Positions 16,148 through 24,362 of a stretch of 38,854 nucleotides of DNA are shown piece after piece. The position numbers were made by a program, and so were the translations under genes. The stretch comes from Spirochaetaceae bacterium (GTDB taxonomy: Bacteria > Spirochaetota > Spirochaetia > SZUA-6 > Bin103). The stretch is taken from positions 1 to 38,854 of the forward strand of contig JAPPNY010000187.1 of NCBI GenBank assembly GCA_028818385.1, in the 5' to 3' direction. The stretch's first letter is position 1. Each line of letters begins with the position of its first letter. The notes under the pieces are model-generated. The model ran no database searches, was not told where the DNA came from, and was given only the letters and a program-made list of their open reading frames with translations.

Positions 16148-17299
16148 ATGCCGGAATACACGCGGTTGCTGCGGTTGCGGACCCATCCACCGACAACATT
16201 CTTCCTCTGGGGACCGCGGCAGGCAGGCAAGAGCACCCTGCTGGCGGCCGAGTTTCCGGACGTGCCGTGGGTCGACCTGCTGCGCCCGGAGACCTACCGG
16301 CGGTATCTGCAGAACCCGGAGTTGCTGATCGACGAACAGCGCCGCCACGGCAGCGACTTCATCGTGATCGACGAGGTGCAGAAAGTGCCGGCACTCCTCG
16401 ACGCCGTGCACTGGCTCATCGAGCACCGCGGCGTCCGCTTCGCCCTCTGCGGATCCAGTGCCCGCAAGGTTCGCCGGGGTCAGGCCAATCTCCTCGGCGG
16501 TCGCGGCGAACGGCGTGAGCTGCACGGCCTCTCGGCGATGGAAATCGGGTCCGGCATGGATCTGATCAGACTGCTGAATCACGGCTACCTGCCCCCCATC
16601 CACGACGCGGACCGGCCGCTTGCGCTGCTGGATGCCTACGTCTCCCAGTACCTGAAGGAGGAGGTCGCCGCCGAGGGGCTGACGCGGCGGCTGCCCGCCT
16701 ACGCCGACTTCCTCGGTCTGGCAGCGCTGTCCGACGGCGACGTGGTCAGCTACACGACCATCGCCCGCGACACCGGCGTTTCCAGCCAGACGGTCCGCGG
16801 GTACTTCGAGATCCTGGAGGACACCCTGCTGGGGAGGTTCCTCCCGGCGTACCGGAGGCGCCCCAAGCGAAGGGTCGTGGCCTCGCCGAAGTTCTACTTC
16901 GGCGACGTCGGCGTGGTGAACTTCCTGGCCAGGCGGGGGACGGTCCAGCCCGGCAGCGAGCTGTTCGGCAAGGCGTTCGAGAACTGGGTGTTCCACGAGC
17001 TGTGCTGCTACAACTCGTACCGCGCCCGCTACGCCGAGTTTTTTTACTGGCGCCTGAGCTCGGGCATCGAAGTCGATTTCGTGGTCAACCACATCGACTG
17101 CGCCGTGGAGGCCAAGGCGGTCACGCGGGTGCGGGGCGATCACGCCAAGGGGCTGCGGGAACTGAAGCTCGACCATCCGGAAGCCAGGCGCCGTATCGTC
17201 GTGTCGCTGGACCCCCACGATCGCACCACCGAGGACGGCATCGAGCTGCTTCATCACACCACGTTCCTGACACAGCTCTGGAACGGGACGCTGTTCTGA
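16148..17299 (+). CDS. AAA-type ATPase with DUF4143 domain
   Basis: This protein is of the common ATP-binding/DUF4143 type. The Walker A region is GPRQAGKSTLL near residues 23-33, and the Walker B region is DFIVIDEVQKVP near residue 72. The C-terminal DUF4143 part is seen from about residue 200 (LEDTLLGRFLPAYRRRPKRR) to the end, with the nuclease-like block FFYWRLSSGIEVDFVV. Members are frequent, often horizontally moved, and of uncertain role. Start: ATG 16148 is preferred because the upstream 30 bases are AT-rich non-coding-like sequence containing the inverted repeat; a TTG at 16118 would add 10 residues. It ends 52 bases before miaB. Confidence 0.88.
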   Translation: MPEYTRLLRLRTHPPTTFFLWGPRQAGKSTLLAAEFPDVPWVDLLRPETYRRYLQNPELLIDEQRRHGSDFIVIDEVQKVPALLDAVHWLIEHRGVRFALCGSSARKVRRGQANLLGGRGERRELHGLSAMEIGSGMDLIRLLNHGYLPPIHDADRPLALLDAYVSQYLKEEVAAEGLTRRLPAYADFLGLAALSDGDVVSYTTIARDTGVSSQTVRGYFEILEDTLLGRFLPAYRRRPKRRVVASPKFYFGDVGVVNFLARRGTVQPGSELFGKAFENWVFHELCCYNSYRARYAEFFYWRLSSGIEVDFVVNHIDCAVEAKAVTRVRGDHAKGLRELKLDHPEARRRIVVSLDPHDRTTEDGIELLHHTTFLTQLWNGTLF

Positions 17300-17311
17300 G
17301 CGGTCCGTCGG

Positions 17312-17338
17312 TTGTCGATGGCGGGGGCGAGCTATTAT
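17312..17338 (+). promoter_or_regulatory. Candidate promoter before miaB
   Basis: TTGTCG (17312-17317) and TATTAT (17333-17338) are separated by 15 bases, short of the ideal 17. The -10 is the most AT-rich hexamer in the 52-base gap. It would leave only a few bases of leader before ATG 17352, so an almost leaderless transcript is implied if the site is real. The pattern match is weak. Confidence 0.25.
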
Positions 17339-17351
17339 GCTCGGCAGCGGC

Positions 17352-18704
17352 ATGACATACCATCTGGTGTCGTTCGGCTGCCAGATGAACCTCTCCGACA
17401 CCGAACGGATCGCCACGGTGCTGGACTCCGCGGGGTTCGTGAGGACCGGTCGCGAGGAAGATGCGGACCTGATCGGCGCCATCGCCTGCTCGGTCCGGCA
17501 GCGGGCGATCGACCGCGTGGATGCCCGTATCGAGCGCTGGAATGCCTGGAAGGCGCAGCGACCGCTGCTCACCTTCGTCTCGGGCTGCGTATTGCCGCAC
17601 GACGAGCCGCGGCTTGCCGGAAAGTTCGACTTCCTGGTGCGCACCGCCGACGTGCCGTCGCTCCCCGACCTGATCCGCCAGGACGGGGTGGTGACCCCCG
17701 CCTCGGGCGCCGGCTACCTGGGCACCGACGACGCCTTCTGGAAGATCATCCCGCGCTACTCCTCCGAACACGCCGCCTTCGTGCCGATCCAGAACGGCTG
17801 CGACAAGCTCTGCACCTTCTGCGCCGTGCCCTATACCCGTGGGCGCGAGGTGTCGCGGCCGTCCGCCGGGATCCTGGACGAGGTGGGGCGCCTGGTCGGC
17901 CGCGGCTACAACTCGATCACCCTGCTCGGCCAGAACGTCAACTCCTACGGCACCGACACGTCGGGCGAGTGCAGCTTCGCCGAGCTGCTCCACCGGGTCG
18001 CCTGTCTGTGCGAGAAGGCCGGGCGCACGATATGGGTCTACTACACCTCTCCGCACCCACAGGACATGTCGACCGAAATGCTGGAGACCATGGCCGCCCA
18101 CCCGTCGATCGCCAAGCAGGTGCACCTGCCGCTGCAGTCCGGGGACGACAAGGTCCTGATCCGCATGAACCGCAACTACCGGCTTGATCGCTACCGCCGA
18201 ATCGTCGACGACATCCGGCGCATCCTGCCGCAGGCAACGCTGTCCACGGACATCATCGTCGGCTTCACGGGTGAGACCGGCGAGCAGTTCGAGCAGACCC
18301 GCCGCGCGATGCGCGAGTTCCGGTTCAACATGGCCTACATCGCCGCCTACTCGCCGCGTCCCGGCGCCGCCAGCTCCCGCTGGGCGGACGACGTGCCGGC
18401 CGCGGTGAAGAAGGAGCGCGTGCAGGTCCTCTCCGACGAGTTGCAGCGTTCGGCCGGCGCCTACAACGCCGCCCTGGTCGGCAGCACGCTGCCGGTCCTG
18501 GTCGAGGGGCCGGCCCGCCGCGCCGGTCATCTGACGGGCCGTACCGAGGGACGGGTGATCGTCCGCTTCCCCGAGCGGGCCGGCGTCCTGCCCGGCCACA
18601 TCGTGCCGGTGCGGATCACGGGCGCCGCGCCGCTCTCCGTGGAAGGGGAGGCCGCAGCCGCGCCCGGCGAAGCCGACACGCCCGCCTGCGAGCTTGCCTC
18701 ATGA
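17352..18704 (+). CDS. miaB: tRNA-2-methylthio-N6-dimethylallyladenosine synthase MiaB
   Basis: MiaB is a radical-SAM methylthiotransferase that converts i6A to ms2i6A at tRNA position 37. The N-terminal domain has its three auxiliary-cluster cysteines (SFGCQMN, IACSVR, SGCV). The radical-SAM CxxxCxxC (CDKLCTFC) is at residues 150-157, followed by AVPYTRGRE. A C-terminal TRAM-like domain is present. The 450-residue length is normal. ATG 17352 gives the family N-terminus (MTYHLVSFGCQMN); an in-frame ATG at 17337 would add five residues. The stop overlaps the HMG-CoA synthase ATG by 4 bases. Its dimethylallyl substrate derives from the isoprenoid route encoded just downstream. Confidence 0.95.
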   Translation: MTYHLVSFGCQMNLSDTERIATVLDSAGFVRTGREEDADLIGAIACSVRQRAIDRVDARIERWNAWKAQRPLLTFVSGCVLPHDEPRLAGKFDFLVRTADVPSLPDLIRQDGVVTPASGAGYLGTDDAFWKIIPRYSSEHAAFVPIQNGCDKLCTFCAVPYTRGREVSRPSAGILDEVGRLVGRGYNSITLLGQNVNSYGTDTSGECSFAELLHRVACLCEKAGRTIWVYYTSPHPQDMSTEMLETMAAHPSIAKQVHLPLQSGDDKVLIRMNRNYRLDRYRRIVDDIRRILPQATLSTDIIVGFTGETGEQFEQTRRAMREFRFNMAYIAAYSPRPGAASSRWADDVPAAVKKERVQVLSDELQRSAGAYNAALVGSTLPVLVEGPARRAGHLTGRTEGRVIVRFPERAGVLPGHIVPVRITGAAPLSVEGEAAAAPGEADTPACELAS

Positions 18705-19999
18705 GCGCCGCCAGGACCGCCGTCGGCATCGGCGACATCGCCCTCTACCTGCCGTCGCTGCAGGTCGACATCGGCGCGCTCATCCGCCGCCGCATCGAGG
18801 AGAACCCGTTGCTGCGCAAGGCGCTCAAGCGGGCATTCGAGTACACGCAGCAGGAGAAGGTGCGCTTCCCGGCATGGTGGGAGGATTGCGCGACCATGGC
18901 CGCCCAGGCAGCCCTGAGGCTGCTGACGCGCGGAACCCTGTCGCTGGCCGACCTGCGCTACCTGGCCGTGGGCACCGAGACCACCGTCGACCACAGCAAG
19001 CCGGTCGCCGCCTACGTCGAGGGGATGCTGCAGGAGGCCGGCTGCGAGGTGCCGGAGGGCATCTCCACCTTCCAGATCCAGCACGCCTGCGCGGGCGGCA
19101 TGATCTCGCTGCTGGCCGTGCTCGCACTGCTGGCGCTGACCAACCGGCCGGCCGAGAGCGGCGTCGTGGTCTGCTCGGATGTCGCCCGCTACGACGCCGC
19201 CTCGACCGCGGAGCTCACCCAGGGCGCGGGCGCCGTCGCCATGAGCGCCTGCGTCGACCCCAAGCTGCTGGAGATCGACGTGGCCACCGCCGGCTACTCG
19301 TCGAGCGACGTGGACGACTTCTTCCGGCCGCTCGGCTCCGACACCGCGCGCGTGAAGGGCGGCTACTCGCTGAAGTGCTACAAGCAGGCGGTCAGCCAGG
19401 CGCTGCTCGACCACTGCGCGCGCGCCGGCCGAGAACCGCGCGAGGTGCTGGCCGCCACCGATGCGTTCGCCCTGCACAGCCCGTTCATGACGCTGCCGGT
19501 GGAAGCGATGAGCGAGTTGATCGGCCGGCACCTGGGCCTGGACGAGGCCGCCAGCCGGGCGTTCCTGGCGGAGCGCGACCTGGACGCGGCCGTCGCACCG
19601 GTGGGCCAGATCGGCAACATCTACTCCGGCGCGCTGTTCCTGGGGCTGGCGTCCGTGCTCTGGAAGCGCTACCGGCGGCTGGGCGACGACATCGTGGGCC
19701 GCCAGGTGCTGCTGTTCTCCTACGGTTCCGGCAACACGGCGGTGGTGGTCGCGGGCCGCGTGGCCGCGGGAGCCCCCGACGTAATCCGGTCCTGGACACT
19801 GGAAGAGGAGCTCGACCACGCGGTCCCGGCGACCTTCGGGCAGTACGACCGGTGGATGGGGGGGCCCGAGTCAGCGCCGAACAGGGCGGACGGCGCGGCG
19901 TCGGACGACGGAGCCGTACCGGCCAAGCGGTTCTATCTGAGCGGCATTCGCGATGACGGCTACCGCCTCTACGACTACCAGAGAAACGCACGCGGGTAG
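18701..19999 (+). CDS. mvaS: Hydroxymethylglutaryl-CoA synthase
   Basis: This enzyme condenses acetyl-CoA and acetoacetyl-CoA to HMG-CoA, the first committed mevalonate-pathway step. The catalytic cysteine is in QHACAGG (Cys at about residue 130). The catalytic histidine is in LHSPFMTLP near residue 266. GNIYSGAL and the FSYGSGNTAVVV tail are also family features. The 432-residue length fits bacterial HMGS. The ATG overlaps the miaB stop, so the mevalonate genes may be co-transcribed with miaB. The stop runs directly into copy C of the two-hairpin repeat, which separates this gene from the HMG-CoA reductase gene. Confidence 0.95.
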   Translation: MSAARTAVGIGDIALYLPSLQVDIGALIRRRIEENPLLRKALKRAFEYTQQEKVRFPAWWEDCATMAAQAALRLLTRGTLSLADLRYLAVGTETTVDHSKPVAAYVEGMLQEAGCEVPEGISTFQIQHACAGGMISLLAVLALLALTNRPAESGVVVCSDVARYDAASTAELTQGAGAVAMSACVDPKLLEIDVATAGYSSSDVDDFFRPLGSDTARVKGGYSLKCYKQAVSQALLDHCARAGREPREVLAATDAFALHSPFMTLPVEAMSELIGRHLGLDEAASRAFLAERDLDAAVAPVGQIGNIYSGALFLGLASVLWKRYRRLGDDIVGRQVLLFSYGSGNTAVVVAGRVAAGAPDVIRSWTLEEELDHAVPATFGQYDRWMGGPESAPNRADGAASDDGAVPAKRFYLSGIRDDGYRLYDYQRNARG

Positions 20000-20100
20000 G
20001 ACTCCATGGCGATGGCGCGTGAGCGCCATGGCCGATGGAGTCCGTAGCGGAGGTGGGGATGGGCCAACAGCGGAGCCGCAGGCGACGGTGTTGGGGCGGT
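19999..20100 (-). repeat. Two-hairpin dispersed repeat, copy C (inverted)
   Basis: On the minus strand this reads hairpin 1 (20064-20094, arms CCAACA/TGTTGG), then the C-rich linker CCCATCCCCACC, then hairpin 2 (19999-20043, outer arms GGACTCC/GGAGTCC with further GGCGC pairing inside). Hairpin 2 begins at the last base of the HMG-CoA synthase stop codon. Its plan matches copies A and B, but in opposite orientation to the genes around it. It interrupts the mevalonate operon between synthase and reductase, so it may set their relative expression. Confidence 0.8.
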
Positions 20101-20172
20101 AGCTCCCTTCCTTCGGGGCGGTAAAGGCGCCATGACGGATGGTACCGGACGGCGCCGGCTGAGCGACACGCC

Positions 20173-21441
20173 GTGACCCTGCCCGAGCGCTTCCGCTACG
20201 CATCCATCGCGGAGCGGCGGATCATGCTGCGGAGCGCCGCCGCCGCCGCCGGGCATCCGCTCGGCGATGAGGAGGAGGCGGCCACCGGGGCGCCGGCCGG
20301 CGCGCTGGACCTGGCCGACCTGATGATCGAATCGGCGGTCGGCGTGCTGCCGGTGCCGGTCGGCGTCGCCGCGGGGTTCCTGATCGACGGCCGCGAGCTG
20401 GCCGTGCCGATGGCGACCGAGGAGCCGTCGGTGATCGCCGCCGCAACCCACGCCGCCCGGCTGGCGCGCCGTGGCGGCGGCTTCGCTACGAGCGGCGGGT
20501 TGCCGATCGCGACCGTGCAGGTATTCGTCGACGGTGCGGCCGCTGAACGCGTGCGTGCAGCCGAGCCCGAGATTCGCGAGCGGGTGCACGCGGCGGTGCC
20601 GACGCTGGTGGCGCGCGGCGGCGGCTACCGCGGCATGCGCGTGCTGGCCCTGCCGGCGAGCGGCGTGCTCAAGGTCGAGGTGGACCTGGACGCCCGTGAC
20701 GCGATGGGCGCCAACAAGGTCAACACGGCGGGCGAGGCGCTGCGCCCCCTGTTGGAGCGGACCGCCGGTGGCACGGTGCTGATGTCGATCGTCACCAACG
20801 CGTCGCGCCACAACGTCTGCACCGCCCGGTTCTCCTGCCCGGAAGAGCGCTTCGCGCGCGCCGGGCGTAGCGGCGCGGAGATGGCCGGGCGGGTGGTGCG
20901 CGCGACCGCGGTGGCGGCCGACGACGCCGGCCGCGCGGTCACCCACAACAAGGGCATCATGAACGGCATATCCGCGGTGGCGCTGGCGACCGGCAACGAC
21001 ACGCGGGCCGTGGAGGCGGCGGCCCACCTGCACGCCGGCAGGTCGGGAAGATATGGGCCGCTGTCGAGCTTCCGCCGTGAGGATGGCGAGCTGGTAGGCG
21101 AGCTGTCGGTGCCGATTCCGCTCGGATCGGTGGGCGGGGCGACAAGCGTTCATCCCGGCGCACGGTTCGCCCTGCAGGTGCTGGGCAACCCCGGTGCGCG
21201 GCCGCTCGCCCGGATCGCCTGCGCGGTGGGGCTCGCACAGAACCTGGCGGCGCTGCTGGCGCTGGTGGGCGAGGGGATCCAGCGCGGACACCTGCGCCTC
21301 CACGCGCGGCGGCTGGCGTTTCAGGCCGGCGCGCGCGGCCCGGAGGTCGAGCGAGTCGCCGACCGCATCGCCGGCGCCGGCACGATTGACGCCGCCGCCG
21401 CCGCCGCGGCCTTCGCCGAGCTGCGCCGGGACGAGCCGTGA
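20173..21441 (+). CDS. mvaA: Hydroxymethylglutaryl-CoA reductase, class II type
   Basis: This enzyme reduces HMG-CoA to mevalonate with NAD(P)H. Class II features are clear: MATEEPSVIAA near residues 79-89 (catalytic Glu), DAMGANKVNT near residue 178 (catalytic Asp and Lys), and HNKGIMNG near residue 259. There are no N-terminal membrane helices, and the length of 422 residues is typical of bacterial soluble HMGR. The start is GTG 20173, since no ATG precedes the conserved block in frame. The 173-base gap upstream contains repeat copy C. The stop overlaps the decarboxylase start (GTGATG). Confidence 0.96.
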   Translation: MTLPERFRYASIAERRIMLRSAAAAAGHPLGDEEEAATGAPAGALDLADLMIESAVGVLPVPVGVAAGFLIDGRELAVPMATEEPSVIAAATHAARLARRGGGFATSGGLPIATVQVFVDGAAAERVRAAEPEIRERVHAAVPTLVARGGGYRGMRVLALPASGVLKVEVDLDARDAMGANKVNTAGEALRPLLERTAGGTVLMSIVTNASRHNVCTARFSCPEERFARAGRSGAEMAGRVVRATAVAADDAGRAVTHNKGIMNGISAVALATGNDTRAVEAAAHLHAGRSGRYGPLSSFRREDGELVGELSVPIPLGSVGGATSVHPGARFALQVLGNPGARPLARIACAVGLAQNLAALLALVGEGIQRGHLRLHARRLAFQAGARGPEVERVADRIAGAGTIDAAAAAAAFAELRRDEP

Positions 21442-22406
21442 TGGCGCCGGAGGCGGCGCGACCGGCCACCGCGGTCGCCCACCCGAACCTGGCGCTGGTC
21501 AAGTACTGGGGCAAGGCGGACGCGGAGCGCAACCTGTCGGCCACGCCCAGCCTGGGCATCTCGCTAGCGGCGCTCCGCAGCCGCGTGCAGGTGCGGCTCG
21601 ACGGCGACGGCGACTCCGTGGAGCTGGACGGCCGCCGACTCGATGCGGCCCGCTACCGGCCGTTCCTGGACGCGGTTCGCAGCCGGTGCGGGACGCGCAG
21701 CGGCTTTCGCATCCACGCGCACAACGACTTCCCGAGTGCGGCCGGCCTGGCCAGCTCCTCCTCCGGGTTCGCGGCGCTGGCGGCCGCGTGCAGCGCGGCA
21801 TGTGGGGCGGAGCTCCCGGATGACGAGCTCTCCGAGCTGGCGCGGATGGGCTCGGCGTCGGCAGCGCGGGCCGTGTTCGGCGGCTTCGTGTCGCTGCCGG
21901 CCGGCGCCGAGGCGGCGCGGCCGCTCGTCCCGGCGGAGGCGTGGCCGGAGCTGCGGGTGGTGGTCGCCGTGGTCACCGCCGCCGCCAAGCCGATCGGCTC
22001 GCGCGAGGCGATGGAGCGTGTGCGGCGGACCTCGCCCGCGTATGCGAGCTGGGTGGCCGACAGTCCGGGGCTGTACCGGGAGGCGGTGGCCGCGGTGCGG
22101 GACCGTGATCTGCCGCGGCTCGGCGTGGCGATGCGCAAGAGCTACTCCCGCATGTTCGCGACCATGCTCGCGGCCGATCCGCCGATCCGCTACTGGCTGC
22201 CGGAGACGCTCGTGCTGCTCGCGGCGGTGGAGAAGCTGCGGGAACAGGGCGTGGCCGCGTGGGAGACGATGGACGCGGGCCCGCAGGTCAAGGTGCTGTG
22301 CCTCGACGGCGACGCGCAGCGGGTGGCAGCGGCGCTGGCCGCGGCGTGTCCGGCTGCGCCGCCGCTCGTGTCGGCAGTCGGGGCGGGAGTGGTCCGTGGC
22401 GGCTGA
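21438..22406 (+). CDS. mvaD: Diphosphomevalonate decarboxylase
   Basis: This GHMP-superfamily enzyme converts mevalonate 5-diphosphate to isopentenyl diphosphate with ATP. The family N-terminus (AHPNLALVKYWGK) is present, as is the phosphate-binding SAAGLASSSSGFAALA around residues 95-110 and the catalytic-Asp block TMDAGPQVKVL near residue 277. The 322 residues match the family. The GTG at 21438 and the ATG one codon later (21441) both fit; the stop of the reductase overlaps them. The gene shares 11 bases with the next kinase. It acts last in the pathway although it precedes both kinases in the operon. Confidence 0.95.
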   Translation: MMAPEAARPATAVAHPNLALVKYWGKADAERNLSATPSLGISLAALRSRVQVRLDGDGDSVELDGRRLDAARYRPFLDAVRSRCGTRSGFRIHAHNDFPSAAGLASSSSGFAALAAACSAACGAELPDDELSELARMGSASAARAVFGGFVSLPAGAEAARPLVPAEAWPELRVVVAVVTAAAKPIGSREAMERVRRTSPAYASWVADSPGLYREAVAAVRDRDLPRLGVAMRKSYSRMFATMLAADPPIRYWLPETLVLLAAVEKLREQGVAAWETMDAGPQVKVLCLDGDAQRVAAALAAACPAAPPLVSAVGAGVVRGG

Positions 22407-23376
22407 GGCATGGGTGTGCAGCGCGCCGGGCAGCGTGCTGCTGCTGGGCGAATACGCCGTGCTGCAGCCCGGCGGACTGGGGGTGGCGGCCGCGGTGGAG
22501 CCGCGCGTACGCGTGCGCGTGCGCCCGGCGGCGGACGCGTTGCGCATCGAGGGAACCGACGGCGTCGACCGGTTCGCGTGGCGTGCCGGCGCGGGCGGCC
22601 TGCTGGATGCGGTGGTCGACGCGTGCGCGACCGAGCTCGGGCGGGCGCCGGATCCGGCGGCGGTGTCGGTGGACTCCGGCGCACTGACCGGGGACGGACG
22701 CAAGCTGGGACTGGGGTCGAGCGCCGCGGTGGCGGTAGCGGTCAGCCGTGCGCTGCTCGGTGGCCCGGGCGGCGGGGTGAGGTTCGACACGGTGTTCCGC
22801 ACCGCCTTGCTCGCGCACCGCGCCGCCCAGGGAGGACGCGGCAGCGGCTACGACGTGGCTGCCTCCACGTACGGCGGCACGGGGCTGTTCCACGGCGGCG
22901 GGGAGCCGCGTTTCGAGCCTCTTCCGGCCGCCCCCGCGGACCTGTTCCTGGTGCTCGGCGATCGGCCGCTGGCGACGCCGCCGGCGGTGTCCCGCTATCT
23001 GGCGTGGGGTCGCGAGCAGCCCGCCGATTGCCGGCGCCATCGCCGGGTCTCCGATGCCATCGTCCGCCACGCGTTGCGTACCGGGGGGTGGGCCGAGGCG
23101 CTGCGCGCCGGCCGCCGGGTGACGCAGTGGCTGGGGGAGCACATCGGCGTCCCGGTGGAGCCTGAAGAGCTCCGCGGGCGGCTGGACCACGTGGCCGCCG
23201 CCGGCCATGCCGGCAAACCTGCCGGTGCCGGCGGCGAGCTGGCGATCTGCGTCGCGGCGCCGGGATGCGTCGTGCCGGACCGGCCCTGGGTTCGGCCGCT
23301 CACCGTCAGTGCGGCTGGCGTCAGGGTCGCCGGTGCCGGGGGTGGCAGTGCCGGGAGTGGCGGGCTCGGCGCATGA
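22396..23376 (+). CDS. Phosphomevalonate kinase
   Basis: This GHMP kinase phosphorylates mevalonate 5-phosphate. CSAPGSVLLLGEYAVLQPGG is the typical N-terminus. The ATP-binding KLGLGSSAAVAVA lies near residue 105, and GSGYDVAASTYGG near residue 150 is the phosphomevalonate-kinase signature that separates it from mevalonate kinase. The start is GTG 22396, eleven bases inside the decarboxylase gene; it is the in-frame codon that gives the conserved N-terminus. Its 326 residues are normal. The last ~40 residues are Gly/Ala-rich and may be disordered. The stop overlaps the mevalonate kinase ATG. Confidence 0.92.
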   Translation: MAAEAWVCSAPGSVLLLGEYAVLQPGGLGVAAAVEPRVRVRVRPAADALRIEGTDGVDRFAWRAGAGGLLDAVVDACATELGRAPDPAAVSVDSGALTGDGRKLGLGSSAAVAVAVSRALLGGPGGGVRFDTVFRTALLAHRAAQGGRGSGYDVAASTYGGTGLFHGGGEPRFEPLPAAPADLFLVLGDRPLATPPAVSRYLAWGREQPADCRRHRRVSDAIVRHALRTGGWAEALRAGRRVTQWLGEHIGVPVEPEELRGRLDHVAAAGHAGKPAGAGGELAICVAAPGCVVPDRPWVRPLTVSAAGVRVAGAGGGSAGSGGLGA

Positions 23377-24347
23377 CCGGCGAGGCGGCCGGCAAGCTGC
23401 TGCTGTTCGGCGAGCACGCCGCGGTGTACGGCCGTCCGGCGGTCGGTCTGGGCGTGCCGTGGTCGCTGCGGCTCCGCTTCGTGCCGGCGCGCGAAGGGGA
23501 CGAAACGGGTACCGCGGCCGAGCGGCTTCGCGATGCCTGCCGCCGGATCGGGATCGACGCGCCGCCGGCCGGCGCGCTGGAGGTGCGTTCGGGGATTCCC
23601 TTCGGTGTGGGCCTGGGTTCCTCGGCGGCGCTCTGCGTGGCGCTGGCCCGCGCCGTGGGCGGTGCGGCGGCGGCGTCGGGCGCGCGCGAGCTGTGGGACA
23701 GAGCGCACCGCGCCGAGCACGCCTTCCACGGCTCGCCGTCCGGGATCGACACCGGGCTGGCGCTGCTCGGCGGCGTGCAGCGGTTCACGTCGGCGGGGCC
23801 GGGAAACGTGCCGGCCGCGCGGCCGATTGCCGTGCAGGGGATCCATCTGGTCGCCGGATTCGTGCCGCGGCGCGGCGACACCGCCGCCCACGTGGCGGCC
23901 GTCCGGCAACGAATGCAGGCCGGCGACGCAGAGGTCCGCGCGGCGATCGACCGGCTCGGCGCGATCGTCGAACCGGCGTGCCGGCTGCTCGGCGCGCCTG
24001 CCGCCGATCGGGCGGTCCGCCTGGGCGCGTTGGCCGACGAGGCCGGCGCGCTGCTGAACGACATCGGCGTGGGTTCGCCCGTGGTGGCCGACCTGCTGGC
24101 AGCCGCGCGGGTGGCCGGTGCCACCGGCGGCAAGATCTCCGGGGGCGGGGGAGGCGGTGCCTTCGTGGCGTTCGTCCCGGACCGCGCAACCGGCGTGGCG
24201 GTGCTGGATGCGGTGGCCGCACGCCTTCCCGGCGGCCCGGGCTCCGCCGTGGCGTTGCTGGCGCTGGAACCCGGGGGAACCGCGATGCTGGCCGGCCGCG
24301 AGTGGCCGGCGCCGGTCACGCGGCGCGTCCGGATCATCCGGTCGTGA
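23373..24347 (+). CDS. Mevalonate kinase
   Basis: This GHMP kinase phosphorylates mevalonate at O-5. Family marks are GKLLLFGEHAAVYGRPA at residues 7-23, GVGLGSSAALCVA near residue 80, the HGSPSGIDTG active-site block near residue 120, and the C-terminal GGKISGGGGGGAF. The 324 residues are a normal length. The start is ATG 23373 (ATGA overlap with the previous stop). Longer readings of the frame fall inside the phosphomevalonate kinase gene. It closes the mevalonate operon; the next gene starts 16 bases on and is a different family, so co-transcription is possible but not a pathway claim. Confidence 0.95.
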   Translation: MTGEAAGKLLLFGEHAAVYGRPAVGLGVPWSLRLRFVPAREGDETGTAAERLRDACRRIGIDAPPAGALEVRSGIPFGVGLGSSAALCVALARAVGGAAAASGARELWDRAHRAEHAFHGSPSGIDTGLALLGGVQRFTSAGPGNVPAARPIAVQGIHLVAGFVPRRGDTAAHVAAVRQRMQAGDAEVRAAIDRLGAIVEPACRLLGAPAADRAVRLGALADEAGALLNDIGVGSPVVADLLAAARVAGATGGKISGGGGGGAFVAFVPDRATGVAVLDAVAARLPGGPGSAVALLALEPGGTAMLAGREWPAPVTRRVRIIRS

Positions 24348-24362
24348 ACGGTCGCGGAGGAC

